Part shown: in pieces, positions 23,749-34,662 of the stretch
Layout of the letters: each line of letters opens with the position of its first letter
Numbering within the stretch: position 1 is the stretch's first letter
From: Neocallimastix lanati (nom. inval.)
Lineage: Eukaryota; Neocallimastigomycota; Neocallimastigomycetes; Neocallimastigales; Neocallimastigaceae
Direction of reading: 5' to 3'
Assembly: GCA_016946835.1 (NCBI GenBank)
Contig: JACVTC010000022.1
Span: 1,550,001-1,614,000 of the forward strand
DNA length: 64,000 nt
Position numbers and translations under genes: made by a program
The notes under the pieces: generated by a model
Told to the model about the DNA's origin: nothing
What the model saw: only the letters and a program-made list of their open reading frames with translations
The model's database searches: none

Positions 23749-24010
23749 TGTTAGAATACAAAAAAAAATATATTAAATTTATATTAAAATAATTTATGTG
23801 TATTAAATAAATTAAAAGATATTTTTATAATACAACGAACTCGTTGTTAAGCTAATACAATGAAATATATTATGTAATAATTTCTTGTTATATTTTTATT
23901 TAGCCACAAATAGTATAAATACAAATGTAATCTCATAAATTTTAAAAATCAAGTAATTACTCATATTAAAATAAATAAACTTTAATCAATAAAATATTTT
24001 ATAAACAAAA
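23749..24010 (+). repeat. 3' LTR of the copia element
   Basis: 262 bp, identical to the 5' LTR except for two substitutions and a duplicated GTT after AACTCGTT. It follows the purine tract directly. Confidence 0.9.
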
Positions 24011-24172
24011 ATTATTTCATTACTTTATTATTTATTAAAAAAATTTAAACATTATTACTTATTTTAGCCACCCTTACATCAACGGTTTATTAAAGTATGC
24101 CTCATTTCATAAAAAGCCATGTTCTGAAATACAACATTCTAAATGTACTACATCCATTTAAATTGAATGGGG

Positions 24173-24889
24173 AGTGTGCATTTCCTAATGTGGCTTATAA
24201 ATGTTTTAAAATAAAGCCATACATTTTTAAGATATTCTATGCAATCATAAATAAATATATAAATAGCTAAATAATTAAATAAATAATTAAATAAATAAAA
24301 AAAAATGCAATGAACAATATTCAAAAAAAAAAATTTAGACGAACTGATGAAATAAATGCCTTAATTAAATATTACAAAAATATGGGAATTCGATTAAAAA
24401 AAGAAAAAAGAAAAAGAAATGAATTCATTGAATTATGGTTGAAGGATTTAAGAGATTTAAATATAAAAATTATTAATTAAAAAATAAATAATTAATATTT
24501 AAACGAAAAAATGACTAAATGAAAATGATCAATAAAATTTGTCGAATTACAATTAATTAATACTTAAAATAATTCTTAATGAAAAAAAAAAAAAAAAATC
24601 AGTAAATTGAATTTCTTAATTAACTGAAATACTTGTTTAAAAACTTTAATATTTTTATATAAATAAGAGTTTAATTATATATTATTATCTTAAAAGAAAT
24701 AATATTTTATACAATTAAATATTATTAAAGAATTATTTCAAAAGAAATATATTTTATTAAAAAAAGAATTATAAAAAATTATTTTTACAATTGAATATTA
24801 ATAAATTATATATATAAAAGAATATTTATTATTTATTTAATTAGTAAAAACAAGCCACATACTAAAATACACCATATTGAGAAATACAC
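24173..24889. mobile_element. MITE A (about 717 bp)
   Basis: Imperfect terminal inverted repeats: the left end AGTGTGCATTTCCTAATGTG pairs with the complement of the right end, which reads CACATACTAAAATACACC..GAGAAATACAC. The interior near both ends matches MITE B at 57825-58198 (AAAGCCATACATTTTTAAGA + TATTCTATGCAATCATAAAT on the left, AATATTAATAAATTATATAT on the right). MITE B therefore looks like an internally deleted relative. A 56-codon frame sits inside. Confidence 0.65.
24310..24480 (+). CDS. Small ORF inside MITE A, unknown
   Basis: 56 codons from an ATG at 24310, stop at 24480. The product is basic (start MNNIQKKKFRR, then INALIKYYKNMGIRLKKEKR) and probably helical. I do not recognise it. 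It may be a scrap of the transposase of a parent element or a chance frame. MITE B lacks it. Confidence 0.3.
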   Translation: MNNIQKKKFRRTDEINALIKYYKNMGIRLKKEKRKRNEFIELWLKDLRDLNIKIIN

Positions 24890-25082
24890 GATCCTGTTTT
24901 GTTAAAATTTAATTTATTAATAAAGAAAGCAAACACTCAAACGTACAAAACTTAATTAATTAAACAATTGGGTTTATGAAATAATATTTTATTAATAAAT
25001 AAATAATATATCTACATTAAACAATGTTAATCTTTTTTTTTTTTTTTTATAAAACTTAAAAATCGAAAATCAGGAAAAGAAA

Positions 25083-25117
<35 letters not shown>

Positions 25118-25243
25118 TTAAAATAAAATATTAATAATTACTAAATAAATACATTTTACATTGATATTTGTACTACATATTATTTACTTATTTTTTAATA
25201 TTAAATGTATTTATTATTTCACATTCCCCCTAATTATTAATTT
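24890..25243. other. AT-rich spacer with T run
   Basis: A T homopolymer at about 25087-25117 lies 3' (in minus-strand sense) of the copia fragment, so on that strand it is an A tail-like tract. Nothing else is seen. Confidence 0.5.
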
Positions 25244-26540
25244 TTATTTATACTTGTATAATAAACTATTTCTAAAATTTTGCATTTTATATTTATTTAA
25301 AAATTTTGTCAGACCATCTGCTTTATTATTCTTTGATTCTATGTATTCAAGTTCTACTTTTCCTTCCTTTATTAATTCTCTGATTTTATGATATTTAATG
25401 TCAATGTGTTTTGATCTTGGGTTTATTGTATTATTTTCAGTGTTATATATTGTTGCTTGATTGTCAATGTAGATTTTTATACATTCTCTTTGATCCTTTA
25501 TTTCTCCTATAATGTTTCTATACCATAAAGCTTGTTTCGCACATTCACATAGTCCATAATATTCGGTTTCTGCAGTGGAGGTAGCTACACACTTTTGGAG
25601 CTTTGAGTACCAACTAGTTGGACCTGAACCCATAAAATAGATAAAACTTGTCGTAGACCTTCTCGTTTCTTTATCATTAGTATAATCTAAATCGACATAC
25701 GTTTTTAGACATTTTTCTCCATTAAATAAAATATCGTAATATTTTGTTCCTTTTAAGTATCTGAATATTTGTATTACTTTTTTCCAATCTTTTACTTTTG
25801 GTTCCTTGTAATGTTGAGCTACCGAACCAAACTATTTTAAAGTAGTACTAATATTATTATTCCATTCTCTTGCAGCCTGTTTTAATCCAAATAGAGCCTT
25901 TTGTAACTTAAAATATCCTTTTCCAAAATTTAGATCTCCTTCAGGTATCTTCATAAAAATATTTTCCTTCAATTCGGCATATAGATAAACTGCCTTTATA
26001 TCCATTTGGTGAATGTTAAAATTATTTTCTGCAGCAATAGATATTATTATTCTTAATGAATCCTGTTTTTTAGTGTTGGTGAAAAAGTTTCTTTATAATC
26101 TTCTCCATATTCCTGGGTATAGCCTCTTGCTACTAGTCTTGCTTTATATTTATCAATTTTTCCTTCACTCTCTCTTTAAATCTTGAAAACCCACCTGGAA
26201 TCGATTATATTAGCTTCTTCAGGAACCTTTTCAATATTTTTGAATACTTTCTTTTCTTTCATAGTATTTAATTCGTTTTCCATAGCATTTATCCATTTAT
26301 CTTTGTCTTTTCTTTTAAAAACTTCCTTATATGAATTTGGTTCTCTGATTTGATTAATTGTTGCTAAATATTCCCTTTTCCTTTTATTAATGTTTTCTTG
26401 TATTTCTCCTCTATTGTCATTTACGTTAATTCCTTCCACATTTTCCTCTACATTTGTATTTACATTAACATCTTTATTTAAACTTTTAACTTTTCTTTTT
26501 CCTTTATTCATTATTGTTTCATATTCTCTACTTTTATATT
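25244..26540 (-). pseudogene. Truncated copia pol fragment (second family)
   Basis: On the minus strand from 26511 an open part reads LATINQIREPNSYKEVFKRK and NIIDSRWVFKI, the start of a copia reverse transcriptase. After a frameshift come KARLVARGYTQEYGEDYKET and ALFGLKQAAREW. The sequence then jumps to FGSVAQHYKEP and DWKKVIQIFRYLKGT, so the YVDD catalytic region is deleted. RNase H ends in the open 25244-25633 part (STAETEYYGLCECAKQALWY, then IDNQATI). The residues differ from the intact element, so it is another family. A-type tracts on the coding strand bound both ends (26573-26602 and 25087-25117). Confidence 0.85.
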
Positions 26541-26570
26541 TGTTAAAATTTAGGGAATCAAGAAAAGAAA

Positions 26571-26601
<31 letters not shown>

Positions 26602-26602
26602 G

Positions 26603-27225
26603 TAAGATTATCATAAAATTCCCAAGAGATTACAAAGGAGACAAGGCTACTCCGTTTCTTATTAGCTATCATCAAATTGGTGGTAGTGCCTCTCAATTGG
26701 AAGGTGGTTCTCAAGTTGCTAAAGCTTGCACTTAATAATGGTGCCAAAGGTCAAATGGGTCAAGTTGATGTTGATGATGTTCAGTTTACTTGTGACTTCA
26801 TTAAAGAAATTATTAGTAACTCTTGTGTTGATCCAAAAAAAGTATTTATGTAGCTAGATTTTCTATTGGTGTTGGTATGTGTAACTATGTTTGTTGTTTC
26901 TTTTTTGATGTTATTTCTACCTCTGCTCCATCAGCTTTTAATCTTGTTAAGGAAATTGTTGATGATGGCAAAAGTAAGCTATTTTGTCCATTTCCAATCC
27001 TTAACTTCTGTGGTACTCAAGATCCAATAGTTATGTACAATGATGTTCCTTTTCAAGTTGTTCGAGGTAAACCAATTAACTTTATTGGATAACACATATA
27101 ACTTAAGGGAATGAACTAAGATGAATGGTTGGTTGTACAAGAGAACTAAAACAAAATACTCCAGAAATAGTGTAAGAAAATTGTTAGGATGGTGTTATGG
27201 TTGGCCTTTGCTCTATTAACAGAGG
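26603..27225 (+). pseudogene. CE1-type (feruloyl/PHB-depolymerase-like) esterase pseudogene
   Basis: The plus strand encodes, with frameshifts and in-frame stops, an alpha/beta-hydrolase of the esterase/PHB-depolymerase group (CE1; feruloyl or acetylxylan esterases). Readable blocks are DYKGDKATPFLISYHQIGGS, QVDVDDVQFTCDFIKEIISN then SCVDPKKV, the nucleophile-elbow region ARFSIGVGMCNYV (Ser kept, the first Gly of GxSxG replaced by Arg), LNFCGTQDPIVMYNDVPFQV with the acid-residue motif, and NGCTRELKQNTPEIV. The order matches the family. Such esterases cleave hemicellulose ester links and are typical secreted enzymes of gut fungi. The N-terminus (signal peptide) is missing. The coding sequence starts directly after a T run. 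It cannot make a working enzyme as it stands. Confidence 0.7.
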
Positions 27226-27261
27226 GAGAAAAAAATTTTTTTTTTTTTTTGAGTTTTATAA

Positions 27262-27413
27262 AAAAACAAAATTAACCCATTTATATTTATTTCTAGTTTA
27301 ATTTATTTATTTACAATTATTTATTTTTTTAAAAAAAAAAAAAAACTAAAAATGTGGGCATTAAATTACGAATTAAAATTTTATTTATAAGCTACAATCC
27401 GAAATGCAGCATA
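27262..27413 (-). repeat. Right copy of the inverted repeat
   Basis: In reverse complement it reads GCTGCATTTCGGATTGTAGC + TTATAAATAAAATTTTAATT, then a T run, AATAATTGTAAATAAATAAA and AATAAATATAAATGG. This matches 18275-18430 in the same order. Confidence 0.6.
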
Positions 27414-27482
27414 TTTCAATATTCCCATACCATAAGGAGAGACTGAAAATAAGGGTGGTTCATACCAGAAGTAAAAAAAAAA
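27414..27482 (+). mobile_element. SINE-A 3' tail fragment
   Basis: TTCAATATTCCCATACC..AAATAAGGGTGGTTCATACC + AGAAGTAAAAAA matches the 3' end of the SINE at 36718-37165. It ends in an A run. Confidence 0.6.
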
Positions 27483-27661
27483 TATTATTATAAAAAAATC
27501 ATTTATAATTAAAAAATTATTTATCCATTATTAATTAAAAAAAATAACATATAAAACTATTATATTAATTTTAACAAAAAATTATTTTTCATTAATACAT
27601 TTTTATTTAATATTTAATATTAATATATTATGATTAATTATATATTAAAAAATTATATACT

Positions 27662-27701
<40 letters not shown>

Positions 27702-28395
27702 TTATTTAATATTGAAAAGATTTTTTATTGATATATAATATTTATTATTTATTATTTGATATTTATTATTTAGTTATTTAATAAATATAATTTTTTGAAT
27801 TAATAATAAATGTTAAAAAGTTTTATAATAATAATTATATAATAATAATAATTATATATAATAATTAATAAATAATAAATATATATTTTTATTTTTATAA
27901 TTATTGAAGAATAGAATATTATATTTTAATTAATACTATTTTGTATATATTGTTATGATAATACCAAAAAAATTTATTAAAATATTTAAATATTTGAATT
28001 AAAATAGATGATATTGGTGGCTTAATTTTAATTAATATTTTTATTTTTTAAAATATTAAAGTATAATGTAATATATGAAGTATAAATATATTGCAATTAA
28101 AATTTTTAAATTAAAAATAAAATAAAAAAGTTTCATAATCAATATATAAAAAATATTGTATTTAACTATATTTAACTATATTAACTTTTTTTTTCCTTTA
28201 ATTTATGATCCATAAAAGAAATTAGATTACATTAAATTAAAGAAAATAAAATTTTTCATAAAAAAAAAAAAAGTTATATATATATAAAATAAGAATTACT
28301 TTTTTTTTTATATTTTTTTATTTTATTTTCCACTTTTTTAATTTTATTTTTATCTTTATGTCATATTAACTATTAGAATAAAATAATTTTAAAAA
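27483..28395. promoter_or_regulatory. 5' flank of TTLL copy 1, duplicated at copy 3
   Basis: From about 27760 this AT-rich sequence aligns with 44935-45640, with few differences over the last 450 bp. It is the presumed promoter region. No specific factor site can be named. Confidence 0.45.
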
Positions 28396-31300
28396 TGTTT
28401 ACTTTAAAATATTTTAGGTAAAATAGAATGTTAAATAATCATATATACCATATTTATTATTTTATTTTATTTGATATATAGAGGCTTAACATTTAATATG
28501 TATTATATATATAAATCTAGTATTCTATATATTGCTATATTTCAAGGATTTTTATCAAATTTAGTAAAAGCACTTAGTAAAGTATCTTAATACAAATTAA
28601 ATAAATACTATTAAACTCGAAATTTTTATATAAATTCAAAATAATTTAAATATATATTAATAGTTATTTATAATTTTGTTTTTAAATATTTTTTATAATT
28701 TTTATTTTTTTTTAACTAATATTATATTATATATATATCTTTTATATCATACCTGTACATTTTAAAATTTAAATTAATAATGTCACATAATTATTTATCA
28801 ACACCTTTAATTTCATTGTTAAATATAAACATTTTTTTTCATATATTATCTTTATCATAACATAACATATATATTAAAATATAATAGATAGTTGCGGTAA
28901 TTAAATTTTTATTTAAAAAATTAAAAAAAAATATATATAAATATATATATAATCAACAAATAAAAATATTTAAAATGAAATATAAATTTAATACTAATAT
29001 ATTTATTATATATATATAATACATATTATTCTTTAATGACTTTTATAACTAAAAATAAAAATATTTGAAAGTTGAAAGTATGTAAAAAATAATTGCTTTT
29101 ATGAAAATAATATATATATGTTAAACTAAAATGAAAATAGTAATATTGTTATTTTTGTTAAATTTATACATACTTAAAGTATGAAAAAATTTATATAAAA
29201 ATAACATTTTATATTTTATTAGTTAAGAAATAGAAATACTTAAAATTTTAAAATTTTATTCTAAAAAATATTGAATTTATTAATATTATATTAAATTAAT
29301 ATTTACAATATAAATAATTAATATTTTATATTACCTTTTTTGCTTATATATTGTTAGCTGGTAAACAGGATTTAAATTTTTTTTATTATTTAATAAATTT
29401 AATATAATTGCATATTAAAATTTTAATTCCTTTCTCATAATTAATATAAATCTAAATTTATATAAATATTTTTAATAAAATATTTATAAATAGGAAAGAA
29501 TGAGTGCCTAAATAGTAAATATCATTTTGCATATATATTAATATAAAAAGATATAATAATATAATTTTATATCCAATAATATTTGATTCATATACCAATA
29601 TTATAAATTATATATAATATTGATAATTTTCAATGTAACTAAAATTTTTATTATTGATTTTTAAATACTTAATATAATTTAAAAAAAATAAAAAAAATCA
29701 TTATATTATGTTATAAATTATTTATAAAATAAATTTACTTGTATAGTGCGTGAGTAAAATTAAAAATTAATGATTATTAATCATTATTAAAATTATTCAA
29801 TTTAAGTTTAACTTTTATATTTATTAATTATAAATATTTTAACTATGAATTCTAAATTTTAATTTGACTTAAATCGCATGAATAGCTGGTAAGAATAATT
29901 AAATTTATAAAACTTAAAATTTAAACTTTATTCAAAATTGAAAAATTAATTGTAAAAATTATTTTAATTATTAATATTTTAATTATGGATATATTTTTAA
30001 TTAATTATTTCTTTGTTTTCAAAATAAATTAAATAAATAGTTGGTAAGTAAAAATATGAATATAAGTTATTATTTTATATTTTTTTTTTATTTCACAAAT
30101 CAAAAGAAAATTAATTTTTTTATTATTATTTTATTTTTTTAAATATTATTGATATACTAATATTATATAATTTTTAAAATTAATAGGTCGTAAGTGTTAT
30201 ATATTTAAATGTATTTTAATTATAAAATTATATTCAGATCAGTTATAATAATAATAAATATATAAATTAAACACTGTTATTTTAATTTCAAATCAATATA
30301 TATTACCTTGTATAATTAGAAGGTATGTATAAATTTAAAAATTAATTGTTATTCTAAATATTATAAGAACTATTTCAATTAAAGGTATAAAATATTTATT
30401 AATTTAAATTAAATATAAATATTTAATTTATATCACGAATTGTTTTAAATTAATAGCCAGTAAGTATAAATAAATAATTTTAATCATATTTTAAAAATTA
30501 TTAAAATAATTCAAAATAATTTCAAATATTATATATATATTATTAATTTTATATGAAATATTTGTTTACAATTATTTTTATTTTATTTTTATAAATAGAT
30601 TGTAAGTATAAATATAATTTTTGAATAATTTTTTTAATATACTCTAAAATTTTAAATAAAATCTTTTGTTTTATGGCTTTAAATTATTCTTAATTTTTTA
30701 TTTTTACAATTGAATCATTTCAATAGTTGGTAAAGTATAAATACATATAAATAATAATTTAATTATATGAAATTCCTGAAATTGGATTATAATTGACATA
30801 TATATATTATTAATAATTTAATATACAATATATTTATATGCTTTTAATTTATTTTTAAATTGTATATTATAAATAGCATGTAAGACAATATTATATATTA
30901 ATAAATATTTTTATAAATATCATTAGTATTTTTTCATATATTAAATATATTATTATAATTTTACATTTAAATCTTCAAATCAATTACAAATAAAAATGTA
31001 TATTATAATTATTTTTCATATAAAATATAACTATTGTACTCTTATAATAATCATTAATAAATATTCAGCAATTGGTAAATATTTTATGATGTTATTAAAT
31101 AAATTATTTATAAAATTAAATTTGTTAAAGAAGTTTTAAAATTTATATTAATAATTAATATCTATTTATAATATAATAATTACTATTTATTTATTTATTA
31201 TATATAAGGATATAAGGATTATTCTAGTATGCAAAATTATATATTTATTTAAAATTAAAATTAATAATGAATATATTTTAAATTTTATATTGTTTATAAA

Positions 31301-33164
31301 AAAATATATTTAATAAAATATTAGCATATCAAGTTGACAGATCGATTAACTATTCTGGATGTATTGGAAGTAAGTACAATAGATATTTGTTAAAATTATA
31401 GATTAATAGTAAAAATAATTAATGATAGTATTATTAATAATTAATAATAATTATTAATAATAAAACATATTTATTGAATAGTAAAATATATGAAAATATA
31501 TAATTGTTAATAAAAATAAAATAAAAATATATATATATAAATATAATTATTAATTAAAATTTTATAAAATTTGTATTAAAAATGTCTTTTTAAAAAATAT
31601 ATATATTAAATAATTAATATTTATTATTTATTTCTTAAAAAAAAAATAAAATGAAATAAAATAAATTAAAAAAAAAAAAAAAAAAAAAGATGAATGTAAA
31701 TCAAATAATTTAAAAGAATATAGAACAGAAGATATTGAAAAATTTGAAAAGAAATTTAAAGAATTTAAAGATGTTGAACAGCAAGATTTATCAATGCTAA
31801 GCCCTTCTAATTATTGTAAATGTCACCAGAGAACGGTATATTTCAAATACCATGATTTTATTGGAAAAAATAATACTAGTGAAAATATAGATAATGTTAC
31901 CATATATAATAAAGAATATTTTGTTGGTGGAACACAAAATTTTTCGAAAAACCCAAACTCAAAATTTTCTTATGAATGTGTAAAAAATCCATACGAATAC
32001 AATAATATTATTAGACTTTTTAATAATACTGAATCAAATTTGTTGTGGCATAATTCATCAAATATGACTTTGATAGGAACTTTTAATAAATATCAAAGAT
32101 ATAATCATATTTTTAAGCATAGCGATATTACTTTAAAAAACAGATTATATGATAATTTTTTAAGATTCCAAAAAAAATATCCAAAGGACTATAATTATAT
32201 GACTGAAACTTACACTAGTAAAAGATTAGAAATTTTCAAAAATCGTTATAAGGATTATAAAATTTCGCAAGATAATTTATGGTTAGTAAAGCCTAGAGGA
32301 TCTGCCAGAGGTAAAGGAATTCATTTTCTTGAAGATATTAACAATATTAATAAAACTGATATCATTACAAGATACATTTCAAATCCATTACTACTTGAAA
32401 AAAAAAAATTTGATTTAAGAATCTATGTATTAGTCACTGGACATGATCCTTTAAAAATTTATATTTTTGAAGATAGTTTTGCAAGATTATCTTCAGATGA
32501 ATATGATACTGAATTAAATGATTTAAATAATGTTTATAAGCATTTAACTAATGTATCCGTTAATAAGAAGAAAAAGACAAATAATAGTACTTCATATGTA
32601 TGGTCCGTTAAAAAGGTTAAAAGATATTTATTGGAAGAATATGGTGTTGAATTTAGTGATATTTGGAAAAAAATTGAAGATATAGCTATTAAAGCAGTTA
32701 TTACTATGAATAAATCCGAAATAAAAAGAGAAAAGGAACTTAATTCAAAAAATAATTTTAATATAAAATCAAATAATATATTCGAAGTATATGGTTTTGA
32801 TGTTTTAATTGATAATAATATGAAGCCATGGTTATTAGAAATAAATTTAAGTCCTGATTTATCCATCAATAGTAAATTCCAAAAACAATTAAAATATAGA
32901 TTAATGGATGATACATTTAATATTGTTGGATTAGTTCCTTATTCTCATATTACAGGTTTAGCAATGGAAGGAGAATGTGAATATAAGGATCCTGTGGATG
33001 AAGCCGTACAACAAAGTGTTTGTGAAATCACAAGACCTACGGGTGGATATAAAAGAATATTTCCTTTAAAAGAAAATATTGATTATTATAAGAAATTCTT
33101 TGAAGAAGTTTCACCAAATAATCAAGCATTATGGGATGAAATTCAAAAAAATGAAAAAATTTAA
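28396..33164 (+). CDS. TTLL-family ligase with signal peptide, copy 1 (18 exons)
   Basis: Tubulin-tyrosine-ligase-like ATP-grasp enzyme; the family attaches amino acids (Glu, Gly, Tyr) to protein carboxylates. The model gives 560 aa. Exons: 28396-28418, 28521-28576, 28888-28896, 29358-29360, 29494-29514, 29747-29749, 29886-29888, 30041-30043, 30187-30189, 30320-30322, 30457-30459, 30599-30601, 30727-30729, 30877-30879, 31069-31074, 31209-31226, 31325-31369, 31690-33164. Residues 1-25 look like a signal peptide (MFTLKYFSILYIAIFQG). Cys 29, 35, 67 and 72 follow. The TTL domain has WLVKPRGSARGKGI (267-280), KKFDLRIYVLV (308-318), HLTNVSVNK (354-362), and GFDVLIDNNMKPWLLEINLS. The ATG at 31794 is internal to the last exon; the frame is open back to 31690. 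A 6-nt exon TTGAAA (before GTATGT, about 29073) is an optional extra. An acceptor inside an A run at 31688 is weak. Target protein and cell site are unknown. Confidence 0.8.
28888..31226 (+). other. Array of micro-exons including ten 3-nt exons (copy 1)
   Basis: Exons of 9, 3, 21, then nine of 3, one of 6 and one of 18 nt are each bounded by AG and GT. The 3-nt exons read CTG, TGC, CTG, TTG, GTC, AAG, CCA, ATT, TTG, CAT. Donors are GTAAGT, GTGAGT, GTATGT, GTAAAG and similar; acceptors are almost all (A/T)TAG. Every exon here enters and leaves in phase 1. Joined, they read ..NSCAGKNECLNMPVGQANF.., with no stop. Start-to-start spacing of the nine consecutive 3-nt exons is 128-155 bp. Confidence 0.75.
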
Positions 33165-33543
33165 ATCAATTATAAGATTATTTTATTGTTATCACATAAT
33201 TTATCTTATTTTAAATATAAAAAATATTAATTTTTTTTATTTTTGTTTTTTCTACTTTTTAATATCTTTTTAATTACTTCAAAATTTTTCAAAATTATTA
33301 TTAAAATGTACATTATAAATATTAAAATTTAATTTATATTTTAATTAATAAATAAATAAATATATATATAAATATATTTATAAATACATAATTTTATTAA
33401 CAATTACATTATATTATTAATAAAAAATATTAAAAATTTAATTAAATGATAATATTATGTTTTAATTTTATATTTCAATAATAAATAAATTATTTATTAT
33501 TAAATTATTTAATAGTGTAATTTTATTTATTTTATTTATTATA

Positions 33544-33583
<40 letters not shown>

Positions 33584-33662
33584 TTTTTTCTTTTATATTC
33601 TTTCTGTATTATTTATAAATTTATTTATATATTTTGTTTTTTATATACGTATAAAAAATTAT
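33165..33662. other. AT-rich 3' flank of TTLL copy 1
   Basis: It aligns in part with the 3' flank of copy 3. It ends in (AT)n and a T run (33567-33590) just before the first LINE fragment. Confidence 0.5.
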
Positions 33663-34662
33663 TTAATTTTGGAAAAATCAAATAAAATGAATTTTTGGTT
33701 TTATGGTCTAAAAACAATTGAAATAAAAAAGTTTTATTGGGAAAGAGATGTCTTCAAACCCTCAAAAACTAAAAAAGAAATTATTTACAAGGAGAATGAT
33801 TTTGGATTTATTTCAGAAATCAAAAACTTAACATTTCAATATCCTAAGTATCAATTTGGATTCTTTTGGATTTCTCGAATTAGATGTGGTTTTAAATTTG
33901 ACATTAGTATTTCCATTAAAAGAAAAATAATCTCAGAAAATTGCCCTAAATGTTGCCCATGTTGAGGTGTTAGTGTATCTAGCTTTTCTCACTGGATCTT
34001 TGAATGTAAAGAATTGGAAAATTACAGAAATAAATCTTTACCTTTTCTAGATGATCTCTTTTTGAAGTTTGCAATGATAATTGAACAAAAATCCTTGGAT
34101 GTTTCTTTAGATTCAGAAAAGGATTATGATAATAGTATTTATTATTTTATATTGAGTGCTCTTCTTGGCGGGCGTACAATATATAAAAAAAAAATTAAAG
34201 TTAATAATAAGGGAACAAAGACAATTAGTTGACAATATTTTTAAGCAAAGTTCAACTTCGTCGATTGTTCCGTATTTTGTGGGGATTGCGGAGTTTCTAA
34301 CAAACGTAATACCATTAATTTGTCGTTCTTTTAGATTTATGATGAAATGGTATTCCGTTGAATCTATTGAATCTACCGTTGTTAAGAGCGTCGATGTTCA
34401 AATGATAAGGCATAGATTTAATACAGATTCGTTTGATAATACTAATACTGAAATTATTACTCGCAATAATGGATGTGGTCTTATCATCGATGAATGGGAA
34501 AAATTAGAAAATACTGCTTCTAACTCATTTTTATAATTATTATAATATATAATATTTAATTTCATGTATTTTATATTTTTCATTTAAATAATGTAATTTT
34601 ATTATTATTATAAATTAAATAAAGTTATCTCTAAGTCTAAAAAAAAAAAAAAAAAAAAAAAA
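33663..34662 (+). pseudogene. 5'-truncated LINE fragment 1
   Basis: End of a non-LTR retrotransposon ORF2. The translation has a degenerate zinc-finger-like block (NCPKCCPC, stop, then SHWIFECKELE) that in the sister copies reads CCPCCGKGDPSF. A C-terminal region follows (LSALLGGRTIY; after a frameshift IVPYFVGIAEFLTN). An AATAAA-like signal, a TCTAAGTCT tail motif and an A run of about 24 close it. Its 5' part is missing, as is usual for target-primed insertions. Confidence 0.65.

Larger units (their letters stand above)
18589..24010 (+). mobile_element. Full-length Ty1/copia LTR retrotransposon
   Basis: The element is complete: 5' LTR, one long gag-pol frame, purine tract (GAGGGGGAA, 23740-23748) and 3' LTR. 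The 5-bp direct duplication ATTAT flanks it at 18584-18588 and 24011-24015. The two LTRs differ by only two substitutions and one 3-nt indel over about 260 bp, so insertion is recent on an evolutionary scale. The primer-binding site just after the 5' LTR was not recognised. It sits inside the inverted-repeat pair at 18275 and 27413. Confidence 0.93.

Noticed and set aside
26550-26747. 65-aa minus-strand frame
   Set aside because: Antisense of the esterase pseudogene running into the T run.
31794-33164. Taking the ATG at 31794 (and 49318) as gene start
   Set aside because: The frame is open and paralog-conserved upstream to the acceptor, and the ATG lies inside conserved sequence; kept only as an alternative.
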